Below, in pieces: positions 1 to 6,609 of a DNA stretch of 16,063 nucleotides (the first letter of the stretch is position 1; each line of letters starts with the position of its first letter). The notes beneath the pieces are model-generated. The model was not told where the DNA came from and did not search any database. It worked only from the letters and a program-made list of their open reading frames with translations. This DNA comes from Tidjanibacter sp. (GTDB lineage Bacteria > Bacteroidota > Bacteroidia > Bacteroidales > Rikenellaceae), in assembly GCA_017630115.1 (NCBI GenBank), contig JAGBVY010000072.1, positions 1 through 16,063 on the forward strand, in the 5' to 3' direction. The translations under genes were made by a program, and so were the position numbers.

Positions 1-1
1 A

Positions 2-1738
2 ATCAAGCCACAGGGCGAGAGCGAGAAGGTGGCAAACCTCTCTTCGCAACTCAATATCCCCCCTGTGCTTGCCAACTTACTTGTACAACGAGGCATAGAG
101 ACTTACAACGAGGCAACGAGGTTCTTCAACCCGAAACACTCCGACCTCCACGACCCATACCTGATGAAGGATATGGACAAGGCCGTGGAGCGCATCGACA
201 GAGCTGTGCGTAATCAGGAGAAGATTATGGTTTACGGCGACTACGATGTGGACGGCTGTACGGCTGTTGCGCTGGTCTATACATTCCTGCGTAGCAGAGG
301 ACATCAAAACCTCACATTCTACATCCCCGACCGTTATACGGAGGGATATGGTGTGTCGATTCCAAGTATCGACTACGCCGAGCGTAAAGGTGTGAGCCTT
401 GTTATCGCATTGGATTGCGGTATCAAAGCCGTTGAGAAAGTTGCCTATGCCAACACAAAAGGGATTGATTTTATCATTTGTGACCACCACCTCCCGGGCG
501 ATAGCATCCCCAATGCGGTAGCTGTGCTCGACCCAAAGAGAGAGGACTGCCACTACCCCTTCGACGAGCTCTCGGGCTGCGGCGTGGGCTTCAAGCTCGT
601 GCAGGGCTACGCCCAGAAGAAGGGTATTCCTTTCAGCGAGGTAGAGAAGTTGTTGGACCTCGTAGTAGTCAGCACTGCTGCTGATATTGTGCCACTTACG
701 GGCGAAAACCGTATCTTGGCCTACTATGGTCTGCGTCGTCTGAACGAGTCGCCCCGCAAGGGTTTGCACTCGATTATTCGCATCTGCGGTCTGGACAAGC
801 ACATCATCACCATCGACGACATTGTATTTAAGATTGGTCCTCGCATCAACGCTGCGGGCCGTATGAGGGTCGATCCCGACGACCCCGATGCAGCACCCTC
901 GGGTGGCCACAAGGCTGTTGAGATGCTCATTGAGAGGGACGAGAAGGAGGCCGAGAAGTGTGGCGACATCATCGATGAGTTCAACCAAAACCGCAAGAGC
1001 ATCGACCGCAACGTCACTCAGGAGGCTCACGACATCATAGAGGGTAGCGAGGAGATGAAGTCGCACAAGAGCATTGTCATCTACAATCCCAAGTGGATGA
1101 AGGGTATTGTGGGCATTGTGGCGTCAAGACTTATTGAGACCTACTACAAGCCTACGGTTGTGCTAACGATGAGCAACAATTTTGCCTCGGGCTCAGCACG
1201 CAGTGTGGCAGGTTTCGACCTCTATCAGGCTGTTGAATCGTGCTCCGACTTGTTGGAGAACTTCGGTGGTCATATGTATGCTGCTGGTCTTACGATGAAG
1301 CCCGAAAATGTGGAGGAGTTCACCCGCCGTTTCCACGCCTATGTGGAGGAGCATATCGACCCCGCCTTGTTGGTGCCTCAGGTAGATATCGACTCCGAAC
1401 TGTTGTTTAGCGACATAACCCCCTCGTTCAGAGCTATTTTGTCGCGCTTCCAGCCCTTTGGTCCGGGTAATACTGCGCCTGTGTTTGTCACTCGCGGTGT
1501 AAGCAACCGAGGCGATGCCAAATTGGTGGGCGCAGAGCAGGAGCACCTGAAAATGGACCTCACTCAGCGCCAAAAGCCCAACACCACCATTGGTGCTATC
1601 GCCTTCCAGCAACCCACCCACTACGAGTGGATTCGCAATGGCCGCCCTGTGGATGTATGCTACTCGATTGTGGAGAACCACTATCGTGGCGTGACCACCC
1701 CTCAGCTTAGGGTAAAGGATATTAAGCCTCTGAAATAA
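2..1738 (+). CDS. recJ: Single-stranded-DNA-specific exonuclease RecJ (5' end outside window)
   Basis: RecJ degrades single-stranded DNA 5'->3' in recombination and repair. The frame is open to the left edge. The residues encoded before the GTG at 29 (IKPQGESEK) fit the usual RecJ N terminus, so the true start lies outside the window and GTG29 is not the start. Numbering from GTG29, the DHH-family motifs are present: DYDVD at 71-75 (nt 239-253), Asp129 in ALDCG, and DHH at 152-154 (nt 482-490). STAADIVPL, RINAAGRM and the DHHA1 signature GGHMYAAG around 413-420 follow. The last ~100 residues form the OB-like RecJ end. The 569 residues visible from GTG29 are close to the family's usual ~570-580, so only a few residues are missing. 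A strong hairpin follows the stop, and the next gene, ssb, converges on it. Confidence 0.97.
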   Translation: MKPQGESEKVANLSSQLNIPPVLANLLVQRGIETYNEATRFFNPKHSDLHDPYLMKDMDKAVERIDRAVRNQEKIMVYGDYDVDGCTAVALVYTFLRSRGHQNLTFYIPDRYTEGYGVSIPSIDYAERKGVSLVIALDCGIKAVEKVAYANTKGIDFIICDHHLPGDSIPNAVAVLDPKREDCHYPFDELSGCGVGFKLVQGYAQKKGIPFSEVEKLLDLVVVSTAADIVPLTGENRILAYYGLRRLNESPRKGLHSIIRICGLDKHIITIDDIVFKIGPRINAAGRMRVDPDDPDAAPSGGHKAVEMLIERDEKEAEKCGDIIDEFNQNRKSIDRNVTQEAHDIIEGSEEMKSHKSIVIYNPKWMKGIVGIVASRLIETYYKPTVVLTMSNNFASGSARSVAGFDLYQAVESCSDLLENFGGHMYAAGLTMKPENVEEFTRRFHAYVEEHIDPALLVPQVDIDSELLFSDITPSFRAILSRFQPFGPGNTAPVFVTRGVSNRGDAKLVGAEQEHLKMDLTQRQKPNTTIGAIAFQQPTHYEWIRNGRPVDVCYSIVENHYRGVTTPQLRVKDIKPLK

Positions 1739-1792
1739 AAAGCATTGGGCCAAAGTCCAACCCAGTTTGAACAATGGCCAAGGCTAGCTAAC

Positions 1793-1829
1793 AACAACCC
1801 CCTCTCCAAGCGTTGGAGAGGGGGTTGTT
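1793..1829. terminator. Perfect 17-bp hairpin between convergent recJ and ssb
   Basis: The left arm AACAACCCCCTCTCCAA (1793-1809) is perfectly complementary to 1813-1829, with a 3-nt loop (GCG). On the plus strand it is followed by ATTTTAG, a short U tract, so it best terminates recJ. It also lies just past the ssb stop on the minus strand. There the downstream tract is only mildly U-rich, so bidirectional use is inferred. Confidence 0.85.
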
Positions 1830-1849
1830 ATTTTAGAGATAAACCTCTA

Positions 1850-2329
1850 TTAGAATGGTAGGTCGTCGAGTGTATCCTCCATTGCGGGCTGAATGGCAGG
1901 AGCTACCGAAGGAGCTGCTACGGGCTGCTGAGGAGCAGGGGTGTAGGTCTGGCCTGCGCCATTGCTCTGCACGCCACCCTCGGCAGGTGTGCTACCACCC
2001 TCGCGCCTACCCAATAGTTTCATATCATCGGCCATAATCTCGGTCGTGTAGCGCTTGTTGCCCGTTTGGTCGGTCCACTCGCGGGTGCGAAGGCGACCCT
2101 CAACATAGATTTGAGAGCCTTTGTGAACAAAGCGATCGACCACATCGGCGAGGTTGCGCCAAAGGGTTATGGTGTGCCACTCGGTGTGCTCGGTGGCCTC
2201 TTTGGTTTCGCGGTTGAAGAAGCGCTCAGAGGTGGCGAGTCTTACGCGGGCGGTCTTAACTCCGCTTTCGAGGGTGCGAACTTCGGGCTCGGCACCAACA
2301 TTTCCTACAAGGATAACTTTATTTATCAT
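1850..2329 (-). CDS. ssb: Single-stranded DNA-binding protein SSB
   Basis: This 159-residue SSB coats single-stranded DNA in replication and repair and recruits partners through its C-terminal tip. The OB fold spans about residues 1-105, starting INKVILVGNVG and including the WHTITLW and VEGRLRTREW strands. A flexible linker rich in Gly, Pro, Gln and Ala follows. It ends in the acidic-hydrophobic tip DDLPF (155-159), the docking peptide used by RecJ, RecO, PriA and others. The ATG start is 9 bp after the stop of the upstream PNP gene, so it is probably the last gene of the minus-strand operon. It converges with recJ, whose product is a known SSB-tip partner in other bacteria. Nothing is abnormal in length or motifs. 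Confidence 0.97.
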   Translation of the reverse strand: MINKVILVGNVGAEPEVRTLESGVKTARVRLATSERFFNRETKEATEHTEWHTITLWRNLADVVDRFVHKGSQIYVEGRLRTREWTDQTGNKRYTTEIMADDMKLLGRREGGSTPAEGGVQSNGAGQTYTPAPQQPVAAPSVAPAIQPAMEDTLDDLPF

Positions 2330-2338
2330 AGTGTGTGA

Positions 2339-3139
2339 TTAGAGTGTTTTAAGCAATTCTGTAAAGAGTTTTGTCATATTCTTCTCGGCCAACTTGCCAT
2401 TCTCCTGCACCTCCTCGTGGGAGATGGAGGTATTCTCCATTGTGTCGGTAATGATGGATACACCAAATACGGGGATGTTCATATGCCTTGCCGCAATAAC
2501 CTCAGGAGCGGTGGACATACCCACAGCATCGCCACCGATAAGTTTCACCCACATATACTCCTTGGGAGTCTCGAAGGTTGGGCCGGTAAGAGCCACATAG
2601 CAACCATACTGCAACTTGATACCCTCGCGCTCAGCAATGGCCGTGGCACGAGCTATAAGCTCGGGGTCGTAGGCATCGTTCATTGCGGGGAAGCGAGGAC
2701 CGAGTTCGTCGATGTTGCGACCAATCAGGGGGTTGGGAATGAGGTTGATGTGGTCGTTGATTATCATAACGTCGCCCACACGGAAGGTGGAGTTCATTGA
2801 GCCTGCGGCGTTGGAGACAAAGAGGGTCTGGATGCCGAGCAGTTTCATAACCCTAACGGGGAAAACCACCTGCTGGGCGGTGTAGCCCTCATAGTAGTGG
2901 AAGCGGCCCTGCATAGCCACAACCTTTTTGCCACCCAGTGTGCCAAAGATGAGCCTTCCGCTATGGCCCTCAACCGTCGAAACGGGGAAGCCCGGAATCT
3001 CCGCATAGGCAATGGAGTGTGCGATGTCTATTTTCTCAACCAACCCACCCAAGCCTGTGCCGAGGATAATGCCCACCTCGGGGGTGAAGTTGGTGCGCTG
3101 CGAGAGATACTCAGCAGCTGCCTTTATGCTGTTAATCAT
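2339..3139 (-). CDS. punA: Purine nucleoside phosphorylase, copy 1 (Asp at the base-recognition site)
   Basis: Trimeric-type PNP (human PNP/PunA family, 266 aa) splits purine nucleosides with phosphate into base and ribose-1-phosphate. Visible motifs are the phosphate loop ILGTGLGGL (near 25-33), GRFHYYEGY (Arg/His/Tyr for phosphate and ribose), NAAGS, the subunit-interface RFPAM, GPTFET with Glu190 (human E201), GMSTAPEV, and SHEEV containing the ribose-contacting His (human H257). The position matching human Asn243 is Asp232 (codon 2444-2446). In human MTAP, which uses 6-aminopurine substrates, the equivalent residue is Asp. The adjacent copy 2 has Asn there, so copy 1 may prefer adenosine-type substrates; this is inferred. 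It lies 30 bp after copy 2 and 9 bp before ssb. Confidence 0.93.
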   Translation of the reverse strand: MINSIKAAAEYLSQRTNFTPEVGIILGTGLGGLVEKIDIAHSIAYAEIPGFPVSTVEGHSGRLIFGTLGGKKVVAMQGRFHYYEGYTAQQVVFPVRVMKLLGIQTLFVSNAAGSMNSTFRVGDVMIINDHINLIPNPLIGRNIDELGPRFPAMNDAYDPELIARATAIAEREGIKLQYGCYVALTGPTFETPKEYMWVKLIGGDAVGMSTAPEVIAARHMNIPVFGVSIITDTMENTSISHEEVQENGKLAEKNMTKLFTELLKTL

Positions 3140-3169
3140 ACTCTTTTGCTTGTCTGTCTATTTATGTTT

Positions 3170-3973
3170 CTACATTCGTTCGAGCATACCCACAATCAGG
3201 CTACTCATACGTTTCTCTGCCTTTGCGCCCTCTTGCTGCACCTCCTCGTGGGTGGATTTCTGACCACTGAAAGCGGCGTTGGTGATGATAGATATACCAA
3301 ACACGGGGAGCCCCATATGCCTTGCGGCAATAACCTCAGGGGTGGTGGACATACCCACAGCGTCGCCACCGATAGCCTTAAAATAGCCATACTCCTTGGG
3401 GGTCTCGAAGGTGGGGCCGGTAGTGCCAACATAGCAGCCATATTGCAACTTAATACCCTTCTCGGCAGCCACATCGGTAGCCAAGGCGCCCAAATTGCGG
3501 CTATAAGGCTCGCTCATATCGGGGAAGCGAGGGCCAAGTTCGGGGCAATTGGTGCCAATCAACACATTGGGAATTAGGTTGATGTGGTCGGTGATAACCA
3601 TAAGGTCACCCACACGGAACGACGAGTTGATACCACCACTGGCGTTGGAAACAAAAAGATTCTCTATGCCGAGCATCTTCATAACCCTAACGGGGAAAAC
3701 CACCTGCTCGGGGGCATAACCTTCATAATAGTGGAAGCGGCCCTGCATAGCCACAACCCTCTTGCCTCCGAGTGTGCCGAAGATAAGGCGACCGGCGTGG
3801 CCCTCAACTGTCGAAACGGGAAAGCCCGGAATCTGGTCGTAGGGCAACGAGTGGCTTATCTCGATGTGTTTGACCAAACCACCCAAGCCTGTGCCGAGGA
3901 TAATACCCACCTCGGGGGTGAAATTTGTCTGCTCCTTAATAAACTGAGCCGTCTGTTTAATTCTCTCTATCAT
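3170..3973 (-). CDS. punA: Purine nucleoside phosphorylase, copy 2 (canonical Asn)
   Basis: A second trimeric-type PNP (267 aa) lies directly upstream of copy 1 in the same orientation and is clearly a tandem duplicate. It keeps GTGLGGL, GRFHYYEGY, GPTFET (Glu190), GMSTTPEV and THEEV. It has Asn232 (codon 3278-3280) in the ITN motif, matching human Asn243, as expected for 6-oxopurine (inosine/guanosine) specificity. Differences from copy 1 cluster in the last third and in the 150s region (SEPYSRN versus NDAYDPE). NASGG replaces NAAGS. Its ATG overlaps the lpxK stop as ATGA (3970-3973), so the two are translationally coupled. At DNA level the N-terminal halves share exact runs of about 30 nt with copy 1, which suggests a fairly recent duplication or gene conversion. 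Confidence 0.94.
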   Translation of the reverse strand: MIERIKQTAQFIKEQTNFTPEVGIILGTGLGGLVKHIEISHSLPYDQIPGFPVSTVEGHAGRLIFGTLGGKRVVAMQGRFHYYEGYAPEQVVFPVRVMKMLGIENLFVSNASGGINSSFRVGDLMVITDHINLIPNVLIGTNCPELGPRFPDMSEPYSRNLGALATDVAAEKGIKLQYGCYVGTTGPTFETPKEYGYFKAIGGDAVGMSTTPEVIAARHMGLPVFGISIITNAAFSGQKSTHEEVQQEGAKAEKRMSSLIVGMLERM

Positions 3974-5016
3974 AGTTTTTTGTTATTAAGTTCCGTTTTG
4001 AGTTTGTCGATAAAAATGAGTGAGTCGCCGTCGCGGAAGTTGAGCTCTATGGGCATAACATAGAGTGCTCGTTGCAACCTCTCGGGGATATGTTTGCGCG
4101 AGGTGAGCTTCACCCCATCCTTCTCGGTTGTCAGTACCACAACATTTGGGCCGTATTTGGCCACAAGCTCGTCAATCTGCCTTACCTCGCGAACCTTGTA
4201 GATGTGGTGGTCGCTATAACCGAGGCGCTCGACAACGTCGTACCTATCCGCCAATGAGTCGAAAAACTTATCGGGATTGGCAATGCCGGCCATAGCTACA
4301 ACCTTGGCACCAGAGGGTATCTGCTCGGGCGCAACATCCGAAAAAATAGGCTTCGGGGTGCACTGTCGTACATCCGTAAAGAAGATACTCTGGTAGGGCG
4401 AGGGTTTGAGCTCCTTCTGTGCAATGTTGCGCTCAATGGGCGACATCGACTTGGGAGTCTTGGTTATGAGCAGAAACTCAGCACGATAGAGCTGCGAGGG
4501 GCTATCACGCAACGTACCCGCAGGCAGCAATTTGTTCTGATAGGGGGGCAAAGAGTAGTCCGAGAGAATGATGTTCACCTTGGGGCTGAGGCTACGGTGT
4601 TGGAAGCCATCGTCCATAATGATGAGGTTCACCTCGGGGTGCTCCTCCTGAATACGGCGAATACCCTCCACGCGCCTCTCACACACAACCACAACCACAT
4701 CGGGGAACTTGCGCTTAATCTGCTTAGGCTCATCGCCCACCCTAAGGAACGAGTCACCCACGCTCACCTCAATGTAGCCCTTCGAGCGGCGACGATAGCC
4801 ACGCGAGAGAACCGCAATGCGATACTCTCCGCTCAGACGGCGCAACAGAAACTCCACCGCCGGGGTCTTGCCCGTACCTCCAACGGCAATGTTTCCAACG
4901 CAGACAATCGGTATGTCGAAATGCTCGCTTTTGAGGAGCTTCATATCGTAGAGCCAGTTGCGAAAACCAACCCCCAAACCGTAAAGACCGGCTGCTATGC
5001 TTTTAAGTACACCCAT
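3970..5016 (-). CDS. lpxK: Tetraacyldisaccharide 4'-kinase LpxK
   Basis: LpxK phosphorylates the 4' position of the lipid A disaccharide at the inner face of the inner membrane, so the cell makes LPS or a related lipid A. The 348-aa length is normal for the family. An N-terminal amphipathic/hydrophobic segment (about 5-25) is the expected membrane anchor. The Walker A motif is GNIAVGGTGKTP (41-52). DDGFQHR (135-141) carries the acidic Mg/ATP residues. YSDHH (267-271) and TTEKD (296-300) are typical C-lobe signatures. The ATG start (5014-5016) lies 15 bp after the stop of the PH-domain gene, and the stop overlaps the PNP copy 2 start by 4 bp. The gene is therefore embedded in an operon. Confidence 0.96.
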   Translation of the reverse strand: MGVLKSIAAGLYGLGVGFRNWLYDMKLLKSEHFDIPIVCVGNIAVGGTGKTPAVEFLLRRLSGEYRIAVLSRGYRRRSKGYIEVSVGDSFLRVGDEPKQIKRKFPDVVVVVCERRVEGIRRIQEEHPEVNLIIMDDGFQHRSLSPKVNIILSDYSLPPYQNKLLPAGTLRDSPSQLYRAEFLLITKTPKSMSPIERNIAQKELKPSPYQSIFFTDVRQCTPKPIFSDVAPEQIPSGAKVVAMAGIANPDKFFDSLADRYDVVERLGYSDHHIYKVREVRQIDELVAKYGPNVVVLTTEKDGVKLTSRKHIPERLQRALYVMPIELNFRDGDSLIFIDKLKTELNNKKL

Positions 5017-5031
5017 TTATATAGTAGTTAT

Positions 5032-5568
5032 TTATGGTTTCTTCTCTATCGTATCTCCTTGTCGGCCACCGCCCATACGCTCCACAAGCAAAGCTTTGAG
5101 CAGTTGGGGCGAATTGCAACTAACCAAATAGCGGTGGTTGGTCGTATGTATGGCCACACAACCACAACGTCGCCTTGCATAAACCTTATGGATGCGCCAA
5201 CTCCTCACATCGAGCCAACGGCCATAGTAGCCCCAAAAACCAGCCACCCCAACAAGTGGAATCTTCCCTCTAAAAGCCCCACTTTCAACCTCGGCAACAT
5301 CTACAATCTTGGCGAGCGGTATGTAGGTGGTTTCGAGCAAACATCTGAGCTCCAACTCGCTATCACTCAGTATAATTCTTCTTGGCACCGACAGCAGACA
5401 CAAGGCCATAATGGCCACCACAACCATCGTCACCCAAGCCGCTATGTAGTATGCTCCGCCGGCGGTAAGAAAGAGCCACGCGCACACACCTCCTGTCACC
5501 AACAGCGACAGCAGGCTCACGCACCATACGCGCCCATCAAAACCACCATATCGAAACACAACCTTCAC
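5032..5568 (-). CDS. Two-TM membrane protein with bacterial PH domain
   Basis: A 178-aa protein of unknown function. Two hydrophobic segments (about 14-34 and 39-61) precede a soluble domain of about 62-168 that begins PRRIILSDSELEL and ends VAIHTTNHRYLVSC followed by an amphipathic helix. The order of beta strands, a central FWGYYGRW stretch and the final helix fit the bacterial PH family resembling Pfam bPH_5; this is from memory, not a search. The start must be GTG5568: an in-frame TAG lies at 5578-5580, only three codons upstream, and the next Met is already inside the second TM segment. An AGAAGAAGA purine tract directly precedes the GTG. It is 15 bp upstream of lpxK and 76 bp downstream of ispD. 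An envelope role is inferred from this context only. Confidence 0.85.
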   Translation of the reverse strand: MKVVFRYGGFDGRVWCVSLLSLLVTGGVCAWLFLTAGGAYYIAAWVTMVVVAIMALCLLSVPRRIILSDSELELRCLLETTYIPLAKIVDVAEVESGAFRGKIPLVGVAGFWGYYGRWLDVRSWRIHKVYARRRCGCVAIHTTNHRYLVSCNSPQLLKALLVERMGGGRQGDTIEKKP

Positions 5569-5587
5569 TCTTCTTCTCTACGCTTTG

Positions 5588-5622
5588 TGCCACTTTTCAA
5601 AAAGCAACACAAAACTTTTAGT
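5588..5622 (-). repeat. Short dispersed element, copy A (before PH-domain gene)
   Basis: Plus-strand AAAAAGCAACACAAAA followed by CTTTTAGT (5599-5622) closely matches 6351-6376 upstream of ispD. The adjoining bases CTTTTCAAAAAG form a small T-run/A-run palindrome, as in the other copy. It ends 30 nt before the GTG start of the PH-domain gene, in the 76-bp ispD/PH gap. Confidence 0.55.
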
Positions 5623-5644
5623 ACGGGGAGCGCTCTCTCCCGCG

Positions 5645-6328
5645 TTATTTGTCCTTTTTGTTGTTATACCCATTGAGAGCCTCGGCAATAACCAAGTCCT
5701 CGGGGGTAGTAATCTTTATGTTGCTACGTTCGCCCTCGTAGTAGTGCATCTCCACACCCGTAGCCTCCACCACCGTGGCGTCATCGGTAAAACGGTCCGA
5801 AGGCTCGCAGTCGTATGCGTGGCGCAGCAGCTCGGCACTGAAAATCTGAGGCGTCTGCACCGCCCTCAGGCGACTGCGGTCAATGACCACAAGCTGACCA
5901 CCCTGCTCCTCCACCCTGAAAGAGTCCACCGGGGCAATAGTTGGTATGGCCGCGCCCCAACGTCGGGCACACTCCACACCTCGGGCTATCATCTCGGCCG
6001 ACACCAATGGGCGCACCCCGTCGTGGATGGCCACAATGTCGCACCCCTGCAATGCACCAAGTCCGTTGCGTACCGACTCAAAACGAGTAGCTCCACCTTC
6101 CACAACTGAGTGCGTACCGCCAAGGCCACACACCTCAACAATTGCCTCCCAACGAGCAATCTCGGCCTCGGGTAGCACCACAACAACCCTCTGTGCCACA
6201 GGCAGAAACCTCCGCAACGTATGCACAAGTATAGGTTCTCCCCCCAAGCGCAAAAACTGCTTCGGCACAGCCGCCCCCATACGGCTACCGCTTCCACCGG
6301 CAACTATTACTACTCCTATCTTTTCCAT
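5645..6328 (-). CDS. ispD: 2-C-methyl-D-erythritol 4-phosphate cytidylyltransferase IspD
   Basis: IspD transfers CMP from CTP to methylerythritol 4-phosphate in the non-mevalonate isoprenoid pathway, in the cytoplasm. At 227 aa it has the usual family length. Nucleotide-binding motifs are intact: AGGSGSRMG (10-18), PKQF (22-25), GGATRFESV (78-86), HDGVRP (102-107), TDDA (181-184) and ITTPEDL (206-212). The start is ATG 6326-6328, preceded by a purine-rich GAGAAAAGAAAA tract. It is the first gene of the minus-strand run to ssb. The 280 bp upstream hold repeats and hairpins and no obvious consensus promoter, so whether it is transcribed from its own promoter or by read-through from the M23 gene is unresolved. 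Confidence 0.96.
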   Translation of the reverse strand: MEKIGVVIVAGGSGSRMGAAVPKQFLRLGGEPILVHTLRRFLPVAQRVVVVLPEAEIARWEAIVEVCGLGGTHSVVEGGATRFESVRNGLGALQGCDIVAIHDGVRPLVSAEMIARGVECARRWGAAIPTIAPVDSFRVEEQGGQLVVIDRSRLRAVQTPQIFSAELLRHAYDCEPSDRFTDDATVVEATGVEMHYYEGERSNIKITTPEDLVIAEALNGYNNKKDK

Positions 6329-6339
6329 TTTTCTTTTCT

Positions 6340-6376
6340 CCGTTTTTTGTAAAAAGCGGAACCAAAAACTTTTAGT
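6340..6376 (-). repeat. Short dispersed element, copy B (before ispD)
   Basis: This contains the palindrome CCGTTTTTTGTAAAAAGCGG (6340-6359) and then ACCAAAAACTTTTAGT to 6376. It shares AAAAAGC..AAC..AAAACTTTTAGT with 5599-5622. It lies just upstream of the ispD ATG on the minus strand, the same placement relative to the gene start as copy A. Confidence 0.55.
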
Positions 6377-6400
6377 GTTGGTGCGGCTATATTGTTTTAC

Positions 6401-6443
6401 TTAGGGCATTAAAGCCCTTAAAGCCCCTAAGGCCCTTAAAGCC
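6401..6443. repeat. Short tandem/palindromic tract in the M23-ispD gap
   Basis: The 12-mer GCCCTTAAAGCC occurs exactly twice, at 6414-6425 and 6432-6443 (18-bp period). GGGC at 6404-6407 can pair with GCCC at 6414-6417, and related AAGCCCCTAAGG lies between the two copies. No coding potential is seen. Confidence 0.6.
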
Positions 6444-6501
6444 TTAGGTCGTTAGACGTTTGACCTTAGACCCCAAATTAAGGCTGGGTTTTGTGGAGGG
6501 A

Positions 6502-6588
6502 TTTTTGCGCCAAGCAAGGGAGCAAGTCCGCAGTTTACTTTGGCGTAAATGAGGAACTTGCGAGCCGAAGCTTGGTGCAAAAAGCACC
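6502..6588. repeat. Long imperfect hairpin with an alternative fold
   Basis: TTTTTGCGCCAAGC (6502-6515) pairs with GCTTGGTGCAAAAA (6570-6583), 13 of 14. Inside it GCAAGT (6522-6527) pairs with ACTTGC (6556-6561), and TTTAC (6534-6538) with GTAAA (6545-6549). The right arm can instead form the local hairpin GGTGC-AAAAA-GCACC (6574-6588). It could be a mobile palindromic repeat or a leader/trailer RNA between the M23 gene and ispD. Confidence 0.65.
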
Positions 6589-6609
6589 CACAAGGCACAG
6601 CCGAAAAAC

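Noticed and set aside
77..1066. 329-codon minus-strand open frame
   Set aside because: It lies wholly within recJ, whose DHH and DHHA1 motifs are intact. No family resemblance in the antisense product.
4597..5676. 359-codon plus-strand open frame across lpxK and the PH-domain gene
   Set aside because: It runs antisense through two genes with clear protein features; composition is His/Thr-rich, typical of a shadow frame.
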